Positions 55,232-63,858 of a stretch of DNA of 64,000 bases are shown in pieces; the first letter of the stretch is position 1, and every line of letters begins with the position of its first letter. Source of the stretch: Atopobacter sp. AH10 (lineage in GTDB: Bacteria; Bacillota; Bacilli; Lactobacillales; Aerococcaceae); assembly GCF_003664595.1 (NCBI RefSeq), contig NZ_QXPZ01000015.1, forward strand, positions 59,753 to 123,752. Direction: 5' to 3'. The notes under the pieces were generated by a model. The model saw only the letters and a program-made list of their open reading frames with translations, was not told the DNA's origin and did no database searches. The position numbers were made by a program, and so were the translations under genes.

Positions 55232-55259
55232 ATTATACTAATGTAAAAATTTTTGTCAA
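55232..55259 (-). promoter_or_regulatory. consensus promoter of the candidate small RNA
   Basis: -35 TTGACA (55259-55254), 16 bp spacer, -10 TATAAT (55237-55232), both perfect consensus hexamers on the minus strand. Confidence 0.85.
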
Positions 55260-55416
55260 GATAATTGACTCTTTTCTTCCGGTTTTTTTCTCATTTGAAG
55301 AGACCAATCAAGTAATTGGAAAGGAAAAGCTTAAATACTTTCGCTTGCAGGGATTTATGCTAAAATAATTAGCGAATACGCCCTCTGTACTAGGGCTTTT
55401 TAAGGAGGAAGCAGAA

Positions 55417-56571
55417 ATGCCACAAATTCCTGTCAGCATTATCACTGGCTTTTTAGGAGCGGGAAAAACAACTTTAATTAACCATATTTTGAAAGAAGAC
55501 CATGGGCAGGCTGTCGCTGTCATCATCAATGAATATGGTGAAGAAAGCATCGATCACCGTCTTGTGATGGCAGTTGAAGAGGATATCTACCAAATGGCCA
55601 ATGGTTGCCTCTGTTGCACCCTAAGGACAGATATAGCTGACATGCTCCGTTCCATCCTAAAGGCCAAGGAAGAGAAGGGCGTAGCTATTGATCACATTAT
55701 CATTGAAACCACTGGAATGGCTGATCCTGCCCCTATCGTTCAAACCTTCTTCAACTTACCTTTTTTAAAACAACATTTCAGAATTAATGGGGTTATCTGC
55801 CTAGTGGATAGTCTTTATATCGAAAAGCAATTAGCCTGGCAAAGCGAGCCAGAAAAACAAATTGCCTTTGCCGACCATCTTTATCTCACAAAAACAGACC
55901 AGGTAAAGCAAGAACGTCTCCATGAAATAGAAGATTTAGTCCGTCAAATCAATCCAATGGCGCCACTCGATTTACTGGACCTCTCTACTATACATTTGGA
56001 TGATATCCTTCAAATGGACGCCTTTATGATGACGGAAGAACAGGTGCATTTGATGCGAAAAGCTCAAGAAGTTTTTGAAGAAGAACAAGTTCATTCTCAC
56101 TGCCAAAAAAGTTGCCCACATGAACACGATGAAGAAGATCGGCAATCTATTTCAAATCCATCATCTTGCGACTACGCTCAAAAAGAGGAGGATATAGTCC
56201 ATGATCACAAGCATCATGAACATGACCACCACAGCTCTGTTGTTTCCTTAGCTATCCACGAAAAAGAGCCTTTGTCTTTAGAGGCTATTCAAATGTGGTT
56301 AAACGAGCTGATTAGCTATTATGGTCCACAACTTTACCGCTACAAGGGTATCCTATCTGTGGCAAATGTCCCCAATCAAATCATCATTCAAGGCGTTCAG
56401 ATGAGTTTTGATGTTTCAGAGGGGCGTCCTTTCATTTCAGAAGAAGATCGTGAATCTACTCTAGTGCTCATCGGTCATAGCCTACCTAAAGAAGAGCTCA
56501 TGGAGTCTTTCAAGTCAACAGTTCTTGGTTATACTAGCGATGACCCTTACCGTCAGCCTTTAGATTTCTAA
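55417..56571 (+). CDS. COG0523 (CobW/YciC-like) metal-binding GTPase
   Basis: 384 residues. P-loop GFLGAGKTT (about 11-19), the metal-binding CxCC in NGCLCCTLR, TTGMADPAP and the base-recognition LTKTD. A His-rich linker (about 230-275; HDHKHHEHDHH) and a short CobW C-terminal domain follow. Zinc-related members insert or buffer metals for client enzymes, often under Zur control. A palindrome GCTAAAATAATTAGC (55359-55373) near the promoter is a possible operator but does not match a Zur box. AAGGAGG supports the start. Confidence 0.88.
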   Translation: MPQIPVSIITGFLGAGKTTLINHILKEDHGQAVAVIINEYGEESIDHRLVMAVEEDIYQMANGCLCCTLRTDIADMLRSILKAKEEKGVAIDHIIIETTGMADPAPIVQTFFNLPFLKQHFRINGVICLVDSLYIEKQLAWQSEPEKQIAFADHLYLTKTDQVKQERLHEIEDLVRQINPMAPLDLLDLSTIHLDDILQMDAFMMTEEQVHLMRKAQEVFEEEQVHSHCQKSCPHEHDEEDRQSISNPSSCDYAQKEEDIVHDHKHHEHDHHSSVVSLAIHEKEPLSLEAIQMWLNELISYYGPQLYRYKGILSVANVPNQIIIQGVQMSFDVSEGRPFISEEDRESTLVLIGHSLPKEELMESFKSTVLGYTSDDPYRQPLDF

Positions 56572-56672
56572 CATAATGTCTTAGCTTTTTTATACTATGC
56601 CAAAAGCGCCCAGAGTCTCATCAAAAGATCTGGACGCTATTTGTCTTTTAACTATTCCTTTAAACCGTTTCT

Positions 56673-58583
56673 CTAGCCTAATTCCGGATGGTTATCTTCG
56701 TTCTTCTTGCCCCCATTCCCATTGTCTATAAATTTGATGATTGGCTTTCCATCCTTGCTTCCAGTCACTTTAATTTTCACATCTTCATAATAGAATCCTT
56801 CTTTTCGTTCATCCTTATGCGTTGCTGGTGGATAGCTAGTATTGTAGCGAACTTGATAGCTCATTTGGTAGACCCCTTTTCCGAGAGGATTTACTTCATC
56901 AACAACTGAATCGAAACGAACATGACTAAAAGTATTCTTACTCGAACGATCCCGGCACCACTGGATATACTTATTCAATCCTTTAAAGGCTTCATTATTT
57001 TGCCCGTCTATAAAGAATTCATCAGCAAAAGATGCTTGATCATACTTTGTCTTGCTTTGGGTCACTTCAGAAATCTTTTGATAGTAGTCTTTCACAAAGT
57101 TTTCAAGCACTTCTTTATCAAGCTCTTCTAAATTAAATTGCAAAGGGGCTGGGCTTCCCTCACCTTGCTTGAACTCTCCAGCTTGTACTTCATAGGTCTT
57201 GCTAGCTGTTTTGCCATCTGCTAGTTTACCAGTTACTTTGATCGTTAAGCCTTTATGGTAGGTAAGTGGGCCAATTTCTCCCCTACCCCCTTTAACTTGT
57301 CCAATCTTCTTTCCATCAACATAAACATCTACTAAATCAAGGTCGGTTTCGAAAGGAATCACTATCTGTTGAAAATCAATATCTGCCATAGGATTTTCTG
57401 GAGAAACATCACTTCTTGTCGTGATGATTTTCCCCTTCTTATCTTTATATTTACCTATGATCTTATATTTACCCATAATATAAGGCCCTATCGTTTTCGT
57501 ATAATTATCCCTATTTGCATGGGCTATCTTTTTATCCCCTAAATACACATCTGCCCCCTTATTTGCCACTGAAAGGTCAATAGACATAGAAGGTAAATTA
57601 AACACATATTTAGGATATAAGCCATATATTTTGCCGCTTTGTTTTATAATGCCTTGCTTTTGAAATGACTCTATATCCTTTTTAGACCATTTTTTTAATT
57701 CCTGAATTCCCTTTTTATTTTCTTTCATGTATTTTATGAAAGGTTTGACCGTTTCAGGGGTTACTTCGCACTTTTCCACCACTAAATGTTGACTAACTTT
57801 TTTGTTATCCCCTTTTTCAATGGCAATCGCAAAGTCTTTTATTTGATTCTCAATGGTAAAATATCTAGCCGCATAAGACTTTATCCCGAAAAATGCAAGT
57901 ATAAGAACTAGTACAAGTCCAAGTAAAACTTTATTTTTCCCACTCAACTTCTTCTGCTCTTGCCTTGAATAGTTTTCCCAATCTTCTTCTACTGAGCTTT
58001 CTCCATACAGCCCATCAGGATCTTCACCAACAGGATCTTCAAAAGATTCTCTTAAATCAGCCCCGCAATTTTCGCAAAAAAGGCTCTCTGCACTATTAGA
58101 ATTGCCACATTCTGGGCAAAATTGCGCTAGTCTAGGCGATACTGGACTTTCTAGCTCGTCATCTTTACTTTCAAAAGATCGTTTTCCCTCTTGATGAGTG
58201 AACTTCTCTATTTGACCGTCTTCTTTTGTTCTTTCATCTATGAGGTCTTCTTCTTGATCTAGGTCTTCTTGATCTTTTGTCCCTTCATCCATTAGGTCTT
58301 CTTCTTGATCTAGGTCTTCTTCTTGATCCTTTGTCCCTTCATATGTTAAGTCTTCTTGATCCTTTTCCATTTGGTCTTCTTGAGAAACTAGCAATTCTTG
58401 CCCACAGTTGAGACAAAAACGTGCCCCTTGTTCATTCTTTTCCCCGCAATTCATGCAGAAATGATCGGCAGTCTGTCTCTCTACTTTCCTATGAGCTTCC
58501 TTAATTTTGATCACAGACCCACAATGTTCACAAAACTTTGCCTCATCTCTATTATGGCTATGACAAATTTGGCAAACTTTCAT
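56673..58583 (-). CDS. TcaA/YvbJ-like membrane protein with three zinc ribbons
   Basis: 636 residues from ATG 58583 (MKVCQICHSH), after GGGGGGAA. Three zinc ribbons: Cys4/7/18/21 (CQIC...CEHC), CMNC...CLNC and, after an acidic repeat region (about 75-125; DQEEDLDQEEDL-type repeats), CPEC...CENC. One membrane segment (about 228-248, VLLGLVLVLILAFFGIKSYA), then a large outer part like TcaA, including two short TcaA-like domains and a C-terminal NTF2-like part. S. aureus TcaA affects glycopeptide sensitivity and wall stress. Last of four linked genes. Confidence 0.78.
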   Translation of the reverse strand: MKVCQICHSHNRDEAKFCEHCGSVIKIKEAHRKVERQTADHFCMNCGEKNEQGARFCLNCGQELLVSQEDQMEKDQEDLTYEGTKDQEEDLDQEEDLMDEGTKDQEDLDQEEDLIDERTKEDGQIEKFTHQEGKRSFESKDDELESPVSPRLAQFCPECGNSNSAESLFCENCGADLRESFEDPVGEDPDGLYGESSVEEDWENYSRQEQKKLSGKNKVLLGLVLVLILAFFGIKSYAARYFTIENQIKDFAIAIEKGDNKKVSQHLVVEKCEVTPETVKPFIKYMKENKKGIQELKKWSKKDIESFQKQGIIKQSGKIYGLYPKYVFNLPSMSIDLSVANKGADVYLGDKKIAHANRDNYTKTIGPYIMGKYKIIGKYKDKKGKIITTRSDVSPENPMADIDFQQIVIPFETDLDLVDVYVDGKKIGQVKGGRGEIGPLTYHKGLTIKVTGKLADGKTASKTYEVQAGEFKQGEGSPAPLQFNLEELDKEVLENFVKDYYQKISEVTQSKTKYDQASFADEFFIDGQNNEAFKGLNKYIQWCRDRSSKNTFSHVRFDSVVDEVNPLGKGVYQMSYQVRYNTSYPPATHKDERKEGFYYEDVKIKVTGSKDGKPIIKFIDNGNGGKKNEDNHPELG

Positions 58584-58606
58584 TCTTTTCCCCCCTAACC
58601 TACTCA

Positions 58607-59578
58607 TTACGTTTCAGACAGAATATGGTCGATACGTTGTGCAAGAGTCGCAATAGCATTATCTGTCCAGCCTTTTGTCATAATCACCATGACATAAGGA
58701 CGAATAGCAGGCACATAAGCCGCATCGTGATTATATTGACCGTTTACCCCAATTTTATGCCACACTGGGTAAGGTAAAGTTCCAATCTTTGAGCCTGCCC
58801 ATAAAGTAGATTGGAAATCACTTGCTAGTTCATCTTCTTGAGATAAAGCAGCCATATAACGGGCAGCAACCCTAGCTGTCATCAGCTTACTAAAATTTAA
58901 CTTAGCTTCTGGGTCAAATTTTTGACGAAACTTTTGATAAGCCTTGGCATTTTTTTGCCCAAGATAATAACTCAACATATTAGATGCTTGATTATCTGAT
59001 TCACAAATCGTCCGTTGTATTAAATCGCGAACAGTAAATTCTTGACCTTCTACAGCCTGATATTGCAAGCTACCTGTCCCATTACGTTGCATGGCTCCTG
59101 GTATATCATTAACTATATCTTTATAGGCGAAACTTGTCTCAAACGAAATTTTACCTTGGTGAATTAATTCCATCGTCCACAAAACAATCGGCAATTTAGC
59201 CACACTTGCTGCATAGAATGGTTGATCGACGTGTAGTCCAACTATCCTGCCTGTCCTTATATCTAAAACACAAACAGCTAAGTTATTCTCCTGAACAGAG
59301 AGCAACATCTGTTGAGTGTTATCCCATCTCAACTTATTGGCTTTCGTCTGCTTAGCTTTTGTGCTTTTACTTTTATATTTCTCTTTATATTTGGGATCTC
59401 TTTTCTGTGTACTAGTATCCTTTAAAAGCCTCTTATTCAACAGGCTAGACCTTATCTCACTAGCCTCCAGCTTGCTTGACTCATTCATTAAATGGCTAGA
59501 TAAAGTAAATAGCAGAAAAAATGTTACAGCTAGCGAAAATGCTAGTTGATAGATATTTAATTTTTTTGACTTCATCAT
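58607..59578 (-). CDS. beta-lactamase-fold serine hydrolase, membrane-anchored
   Basis: 323 residues. One N-terminal membrane segment (about 11-29), a basic linker, then a serine DD-peptidase/class A beta-lactamase fold with Ser125-x-x-Lys128 (SVAK), Ser194-Asp-Asn196 (SDN) and, where KTG is expected, Lys275-Ile-Gly277 (HKIG). The T-to-I change in the third motif is unusual. Could be a wall DD-carboxypeptidase or an endo-enzyme rather than a beta-lactamase. It lies 23 bp before the TcaA-like start and 9 bp after the next upstream gene, so it is co-transcribed. Confidence 0.8.
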   Translation of the reverse strand: MMKSKKLNIYQLAFSLAVTFFLLFTLSSHLMNESSKLEASEIRSSLLNKRLLKDTSTQKRDPKYKEKYKSKSTKAKQTKANKLRWDNTQQMLLSVQENNLAVCVLDIRTGRIVGLHVDQPFYAASVAKLPIVLWTMELIHQGKISFETSFAYKDIVNDIPGAMQRNGTGSLQYQAVEGQEFTVRDLIQRTICESDNQASNMLSYYLGQKNAKAYQKFRQKFDPEAKLNFSKLMTARVAARYMAALSQEDELASDFQSTLWAGSKIGTLPYPVWHKIGVNGQYNHDAAYVPAIRPYVMVIMTKGWTDNAIATLAQRIDHILSET

Positions 59579-59587
59579 AGTTAATTC

Positions 59588-60415
59588 CTAATAAAAAGAA
59601 TCTTTCGCCAATCTTTCCAGCGTTTCAAATAGGCTACGAATCAAGTTGTAGTTGATGACTAATTGAACCACAAAAGATGCGAGGACAAGATAGTATTGTT
59701 GCCGAAAATTCCTTGTATTTTCCCAAATAAGTCCTATCGCATTCACCGATATAAGCACCAAGGATACAAAAGAAGCGATAAAAATAATTTTTGAGGCCAA
59801 ACCCAAAAGAACTAATCCAGCAGTAGCTGCTTGAATGACCACTACAATGGACAAGGGAGCAAAAAATTGGTTCACATAAGATAAAATGGAGGATTTCTTC
59901 TTAGAAACTAGCATAGAAAAGGCAAGCACTAAGGCGACTTGAGCCAATACATAACAAGCATTTATTCCTATAAAATTCGTTCCATCAATTACCGCCAATT
60001 GTTTTTGTACATCCACACTAGGAATAGAGGCTCCTCCTATTTTGCCTAACATGTTGCTTATCATCATTAAGAATTGCTCTATTCCAAGTAAGATGGCCTT
60101 TGTCGTCACTATCGGTGGTAAAATAACTAATATAGCTAAGTTAATGAGCCCAAAATAACTTTCATTTCTTACTGATAAACTTGGATTTAATACATTGTCC
60201 TTTAAAAATTTCAAGTAGTTATTATTCTCTATTATTTTTTCTAGACATTGGCTCCCTGACTGATCTTGACTGGACCGGTGCCTCTCATTAGGGATCTTCT
60301 CTATAGCTGCTTCTTGCTTTGGCATTTCTCCTTTTACAGCTTGTTGTGCTCCGCAGATAGGGCAAAATTTAGCCTCATTTTTGATTGACTTATGGCATTT
60401 TAAACAAGTCTTCAT
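59588..60415 (-). CDS. zinc-ribbon polytopic membrane protein
   Basis: 275 residues. N-terminal zinc ribbon with Cys4, Cys7, Cys18 and Cys21 (CLKC...FCPICG), a polar linker, then about five membrane segments (about 110-260). The block NESYFGL before the first segment also occurs in its upstream neighbour, and both share SIKNEAKFCP, so the two are diverged paralogues. Function unknown. The start has GGAGATTGAAGG upstream. Confidence 0.75.
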   Translation of the reverse strand: MKTCLKCHKSIKNEAKFCPICGAQQAVKGEMPKQEAAIEKIPNERHRSSQDQSGSQCLEKIIENNNYLKFLKDNVLNPSLSVRNESYFGLINLAILVILPPIVTTKAILLGIEQFLMMISNMLGKIGGASIPSVDVQKQLAVIDGTNFIGINACYVLAQVALVLAFSMLVSKKKSSILSYVNQFFAPLSIVVVIQAATAGLVLLGLASKIIFIASFVSLVLISVNAIGLIWENTRNFRQQYYLVLASFVVQLVINYNLIRSLFETLERLAKDSFY

Positions 60416-60447
60416 CCTTCAATCTCCTTTCCTTAGTAGATAAAGTT

Positions 60448-61356
60448 CTATTGAAATAGTCTCTTTAGTCCATCCATCATACTCATTTTTTGTATAAACA
60501 TCATCACAAATTTAAAAATGAAGGACTTTATCAAGTAGTAATCTATCATCATAGTAGCTATAGTGACAAGCAAAATAAGATGATATCGCTTGTTTTCATC
60601 CGTCAAATACAAGCATAAATACCCCAATACAGCAAAAGGTACTATGACTAAAAAGCTAAGGGTTAGGGCTAAAGTTAACTTATAACTTGTGCCAAGTAGT
60701 GCTAAAAGCAAGCCTAAAAGTTCTAACACAAGCACAAAACTTAAAGGTCCGAAAATACGATTAGCCAAACGAAAAACAGATATGTTCTTGTGAAGATACA
60801 TTTTTTCGATGGCAACAACGATCAAGAAGTGCGAAAGAATAAAAATAGCTGAATAAAGGGCAAATTGGCTGAAAAATTCTGAAAGAAATTTCATTCCCAT
60901 ATCAGCAGTCGCATCTCCGATGGCAGGTAAGCTATTTACTGGGATAAGTGATTTAATGATTTCTCTTAATCCAAAAAACGCTAAGGCAAGCATAACTAGT
61001 ATATTCGCCAAGCCATAGTAACTTTCATTTTCTACTTCAAAACTAGGACATAAGACTTGTCTCTTTATAAATTCAAAATAATTTCTAGCTTCATCTTTAA
61101 CTTGTTGTCTATCTATATTCTTTAATTGCGAATGCACACTTTCTTGAGTTAGTTTAGACCTAGCTGTTGATCTTTCATGCTGTTGATCCACGCTAGCATT
61201 TTGCGATCTGCTATTCACTATTTTCTTTTGAACTTTCGGCTTATCTTTTGATAAAACTTGATGAACCTCATCTTTATTTGTTTGTCTTTCCCCACAATGA
61301 GGGCAGAATTTAGCCTCATTTTTGATAGACGCTGAACAAAATGGGCAGCATTTCAT
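60448..61356 (-). CDS. zinc-ribbon polytopic membrane protein, paralogue of its neighbour
   Basis: 302 residues. N-terminal zinc ribbon with Cys4, Cys7, Cys18 and Cys21 (CPFC...FCPHCG), a Ser/Gln-rich linker (about 30-95), NESYYGL, then about five membrane segments. First gene of the four-gene row; AAGGAGGAAG lies before its ATG. Gaps to the next genes are 32, 9 and 23 bp, consistent with one transcript. I recognise no characterised homologue. Confidence 0.75.
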   Translation of the reverse strand: MKCCPFCSASIKNEAKFCPHCGERQTNKDEVHQVLSKDKPKVQKKIVNSRSQNASVDQQHERSTARSKLTQESVHSQLKNIDRQQVKDEARNYFEFIKRQVLCPSFEVENESYYGLANILVMLALAFFGLREIIKSLIPVNSLPAIGDATADMGMKFLSEFFSQFALYSAIFILSHFLIVVAIEKMYLHKNISVFRLANRIFGPLSFVLVLELLGLLLALLGTSYKLTLALTLSFLVIVPFAVLGYLCLYLTDENKRYHLILLVTIATMMIDYYLIKSFIFKFVMMFIQKMSMMDGLKRLFQ

Positions 61357-61428
61357 AACACTTCCTCCTTTTTATATTCTTAATGGAATTTTAACATATT
61401 CAGCCAAATCCTGAAAGAACATTAGCGA

Positions 61429-61573
61429 CCTTGATCATTACAGGTCATCTTTTCCCTTGATCCGTACAAGTCGGCTTTGATAATTACAAGTTGGCTTTAT
61501 CCTTGACCATAACAAGTCCTCTTTCCTTGATCACTACAAATCAGCTTTGACCTTGATCACTTTTAGACCTACT
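61429..61573. repeat. six imperfect tandem repeats, about 20-26 bp
   Basis: Unit of the type CCTTGATCATTACAAGTCAGCTTT. TTGA anchors occur at 61431, 61457, 61477, 61503, 61527 and 61553. It lies between the zinc-ribbon operon promoter region and the small ORF at 61631. Confidence 0.75.
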
Positions 61574-61630
61574 TTATGCTTCCAAACGACTTCATCTCAT
61601 ATTTCTCCATTCGCTTATTGTTCCATATGC

Positions 61631-61912
61631 CTATTTAAAACTATGATGACCCTTCTTTGGATAGGGATGCCCTTTATAACTTTTAAAAGGGTCTTCTCTG
61701 TTAGATCTAATCTTCTCATAATGCCTGATAATAAACTGACCTCTCTTATTAGCTTTACCAAACAATCTAACCAAATCACCTTCATGAAGTTCATATAGAC
61801 CTGTCAAAACATCATGGAACAAGAAAGCTCTTTTCCCTTCTAGTTCTATATATATGAACGGCTTTTCAGCTACTATATAACGCATCTTTTCAATCTTTCC
61901 AGCTATTGGCAA
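61631..61912 (-). CDS. hypothetical small protein, 93 residues
   Basis: Soluble, basic, no recognised family. A short strand-rich stretch (FIYIELEGKRAFLFHDV, then EGDLVRLFGKANKRGQFIIRHYEKI) looks like an OB- or SH3-like barrel. The start is TTG 61912 with AAGGGGAG 4 nt before it, or possibly ATG 61885. It is bracketed by tandem repeats on both sides. Confidence 0.5.
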   Translation of the reverse strand: MPIAGKIEKMRYIVAEKPFIYIELEGKRAFLFHDVLTGLYELHEGDLVRLFGKANKRGQFIIRHYEKIRSNREDPFKSYKGHPYPKKGHHSFK

Positions 61913-62012
61913 CTTTCTCCCCTTCTTTTCTATCCTAGCTCAATCCCCAAGAATTTGTCGACCTTGCTTTTTACCTATTTTTTTAATCCTCTTCAAAAAT
62001 AGATGCCCTATT

Positions 62013-62112
62013 CGTCTATATTCTAGCATACCTTCTCAAATGAACCTTCTAGGCATCTATATTTTCTCATCTCAAATAAAGCCGCTATCCATCTATATTT
62101 TCTCATCTAGCT
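62013..62112. repeat. three imperfect direct repeats
   Basis: C, G or A, then TCTATATTTTCTCATCT-like units begin at 62013, 62054 and 62090; the last two share CATCTATATTTTCTCATCT exactly. They lie in the 300 bp gap before the isochorismatase gene. Confidence 0.65.
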
Positions 62113-62210
62113 AAAGCTAAACACGCTTGCTATAATAATGTTATCAATAGCTTTTTCAATATTTTACACTAGATTCTCTCTAGTTAGATTTCGACAAAGG
62201 AGTCTTTGAT

Positions 62211-62768
62211 ATGTCACAAATGACTGTAGATAACACCCTACTCTTAATTATAGATATCCAAAGTAAATTAGTCAGAGCTATGCCACAGCCCAAGAATTAC
62301 ATAGAAAATGTTCTTTTCCTACTAAAAGGTCTTGAAGATTTTCCAATAAAAAAAATAGTAACTGAACAATATCCTAAAGGCTTAGGCCCTACAATTGAAG
62401 AACTCAGCCCCTTTTTAAAAGATGCTTATGTTTATCCTAAAACCAGGTTCAACGCCTGCATTAAAGAAGTCTTAAATCATCTGAATGATTCCATTCAACA
62501 TGTTGTCATCATCGGGATGGAAACTTCTATTTGCATCGAACAAACTGCTCATCAGTTGTTGGAAGACTATCCTCATCTTAAAGTCCATCTGATTAGAGAT
62601 GCTGTTACTGCAAGAAGTCTAAAAGAGCATGAATGGGCACTGAGCCAACTACAAACGGACGGGGTCTCTTTAATCTCCAGTGAAACTTTCCTCTATCGTT
62701 TGATTTCAGATGCCAAAAACCCTTCTTTTAAAACTATAGCCCAATTAGTAAAAAATAGGGGGAAATAA
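62211..62768 (+). CDS. isochorismatase-family cysteine hydrolase
   Basis: 185 residues. Catalytic triad pattern of the family: Asp in LLIIDIQSKL (about 17), Lys in YPKTRFNA (about 83) and Cys in METSICIEQTAHQL (about 110). Substrates of related proteins vary (nicotinamide, ureidoacetate, isochorismate); the exact one is unknown. AAAGGAG precedes the ATG. It stands alone and ends in a strong terminator before the tRNA cluster. Confidence 0.85.
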   Translation: MSQMTVDNTLLLIIDIQSKLVRAMPQPKNYIENVLFLLKGLEDFPIKKIVTEQYPKGLGPTIEELSPFLKDAYVYPKTRFNACIKEVLNHLNDSIQHVVIIGMETSICIEQTAHQLLEDYPHLKVHLIRDAVTARSLKEHEWALSQLQTDGVSLISSETFLYRLISDAKNPSFKTIAQLVKNRGK

Positions 62769-62782
62769 GTTTAATCCTATAC

Positions 62783-62827
62783 AAAAAAGAGCTTCTAAAT
62801 GTCTTTCAACATTTAGAAGCTCTTTTA
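62783..62827. terminator. bidirectional terminator between the hydrolase gene and the tRNA cluster
   Basis: AAAAAAGAGCTTCTAAATG and CATTTAGAAGCTCTTTT form a long perfect stem. It lies just beyond tRNA-Leu, so it can end the rRNA-tRNA transcript too. Confidence 0.9.
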
Positions 62828-62852
62828 GGCGGATGAGACCTTTGTCTCTTTA

Positions 62853-62937
62853 TACCGGCGGCCGGGGTCGAACCGGCACGTCCTCATCGGACACTGGATT
62901 TTGAGTCCAGCGCGTCTGCCAATTCCGCCACGCCGGC
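62853..62937 (-). tRNA. tRNA-Leu (anticodon CAA)
   Basis: Cloverleaf with a long variable arm; anticodon loop CTCAAAA. Acceptor GCCGGCG pairs with CGCCGGT and A73. No CCA encoded. Its C34 makes it a possible TrmL substrate. Confidence 0.95.
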
Positions 62938-62963
62938 ATACTAATATTTTTTATAAATAGGAA

Positions 62964-63034
62964 AGGCGGTAACCGGATTTGAACCGGTGATAAAGGTTTT
63001 GCAGACCTGTGCCTTACCACTTGGCTATACCGCC
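62964..63034 (-). tRNA. tRNA-Cys (anticodon GCA)
   Basis: Acceptor GGCGGTA, anticodon loop CTGCAAA, T73; CCA not encoded. Confidence 0.95.
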
Positions 63035-63047
63035 ACTATTTACAAAA

Positions 63048-63119
63048 CTGGGCTAGCTGGATTCGAACCAACGAATGACGGAGTCAAAGTCCGTTGCCTT
63101 ACCGCTTGGCTATAGCCCA
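63048..63119 (-). tRNA. tRNA-Gln (anticodon TTG)
   Basis: Acceptor TGGGCTA with TAGCCCA and G73; anticodon loop CTTTGAC; CCA not encoded. Confidence 0.95.
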
Positions 63120-63129
63120 TTCATATAAA

Positions 63130-63204
63130 GGGCGATCGATGGGAATCGAACCCACGAGTGCCGGAGCCACAATCCGGTGCGTTAACCACTTCGCCACGAT
63201 CGCC
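63130..63204 (-). tRNA. tRNA-His (anticodon GTG)
   Basis: Acceptor G then GCGATCG with an encoded G-1 opposite C73; anticodon loop contains GTG; CCA not encoded. QueG product target (GUN anticodon). Confidence 0.95.
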
Positions 63205-63217
63205 ATGATCCTATAAA

Positions 63218-63288
63218 CAGGGGTAGCAGGAATCGAACCCACGCTAACGGTTTTGGAGACCGCTGTTCTACCGTTAAACTATACCCCT
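63218..63288 (-). tRNA. tRNA-Trp (anticodon CCA)
   Basis: Acceptor AGGGGTA with TACCCCT and G73; anticodon loop CTCCAAA; CCA tail not encoded. Confidence 0.95.
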
Positions 63289-63321
63289 AATACGTTTGCC
63301 GAGTTCAACTCATATAAACAA

Positions 63322-63402
63322 TGGAGGGAAGTGGATTCGAACCACTGAACCCGAAGGAGCGGATTTACAGTCCGCCGCGTTTAGCCACTTCGCTATCCCT
63401 CC
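63322..63402 (-). tRNA. tRNA-Tyr (anticodon GTA)
   Basis: Acceptor GGAGGGA, long variable arm, anticodon loop CTGTAAA, A73. GUN anticodon, so a queuosine target. Confidence 0.95.
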
Positions 63403-63405
63403 ATA

Positions 63406-63478
63406 TGGCTCGGGACAGAATCGAACTGCCGACACCTTGAGCTTCAATCAAGTGCTCTACCAACTGAGCTACCGAGCC
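63406..63478 (-). tRNA. tRNA-Phe (anticodon GAA)
   Basis: Acceptor GGCTCGG with CCGAGCC and A73; anticodon loop TTGAAGC. Confidence 0.95.
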
Positions 63479-63481
63479 AAA

Positions 63482-63554
63482 CGGTTCCGACGGGAATTGA
63501 ACCCGCGATCTCCTGCGTGACAGGCAGGCATGTTAACCCCTACACCACGGAACC
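63482..63554 (-). tRNA. tRNA-Asp (anticodon GTC)
   Basis: Acceptor GGTTCCG with CGGAACC and G73; anticodon loop CTGTCAC. Queuosine target. Confidence 0.95.
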
Positions 63555-63567
63555 TAATTATTTACAA

Positions 63568-63640
63568 TGGAGGTTAACGGGATCGAACCGCTGACATCCT
63601 GCTTGTAAGGCAGACGCTCTCCCAGCTGAGCTAAACCTCC
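63568..63640 (-). tRNA. tRNA-Val (anticodon TAC)
   Basis: Acceptor GGAGGTT with AACCTCC and A73; anticodon loop CTTACAA. Confidence 0.95.
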
Positions 63641-63649
63641 TATATGTGA

Positions 63650-63721
63650 TGACCCGTACGGGACTCGAACCCGTGTTACCGCCGTGAAAGGGCGGTGTCT
63701 TAACCGCTTGACCAACGGGCC
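63650..63721 (-). tRNA. tRNA-Glu (anticodon TTC)
   Basis: Acceptor GGCCCGT with ACGGGTC and A73; anticodon loop CTTTCAC. Confidence 0.95.
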
Positions 63722-63731
63722 TAGACTATAA

Positions 63732-63821
63732 CGGAGAGTAAGGGATTCGAACCCTTGAGACAGTTTTACCCGCCTACACGATTTCCAATCGTGCTCCTTC
63801 GGCCAGCTCGGACAACTCTCC
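63732..63821 (-). tRNA. tRNA-Ser (anticodon GGA)
   Basis: Acceptor GGAGAGT with ACTCTCC and G73, long variable arm, anticodon loop TTGGAAA. Confidence 0.95.
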
Positions 63822-63858
63822 AAGGAAATAACGAATCAATCAAGCCAATCCATTATTA

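Noticed and set aside
63296..63823. Two frames of 74 and 89 codons in the tRNA cluster
   Set aside because: They run through tRNA genes and encode the usual spurious peptides from tRNA sequence.
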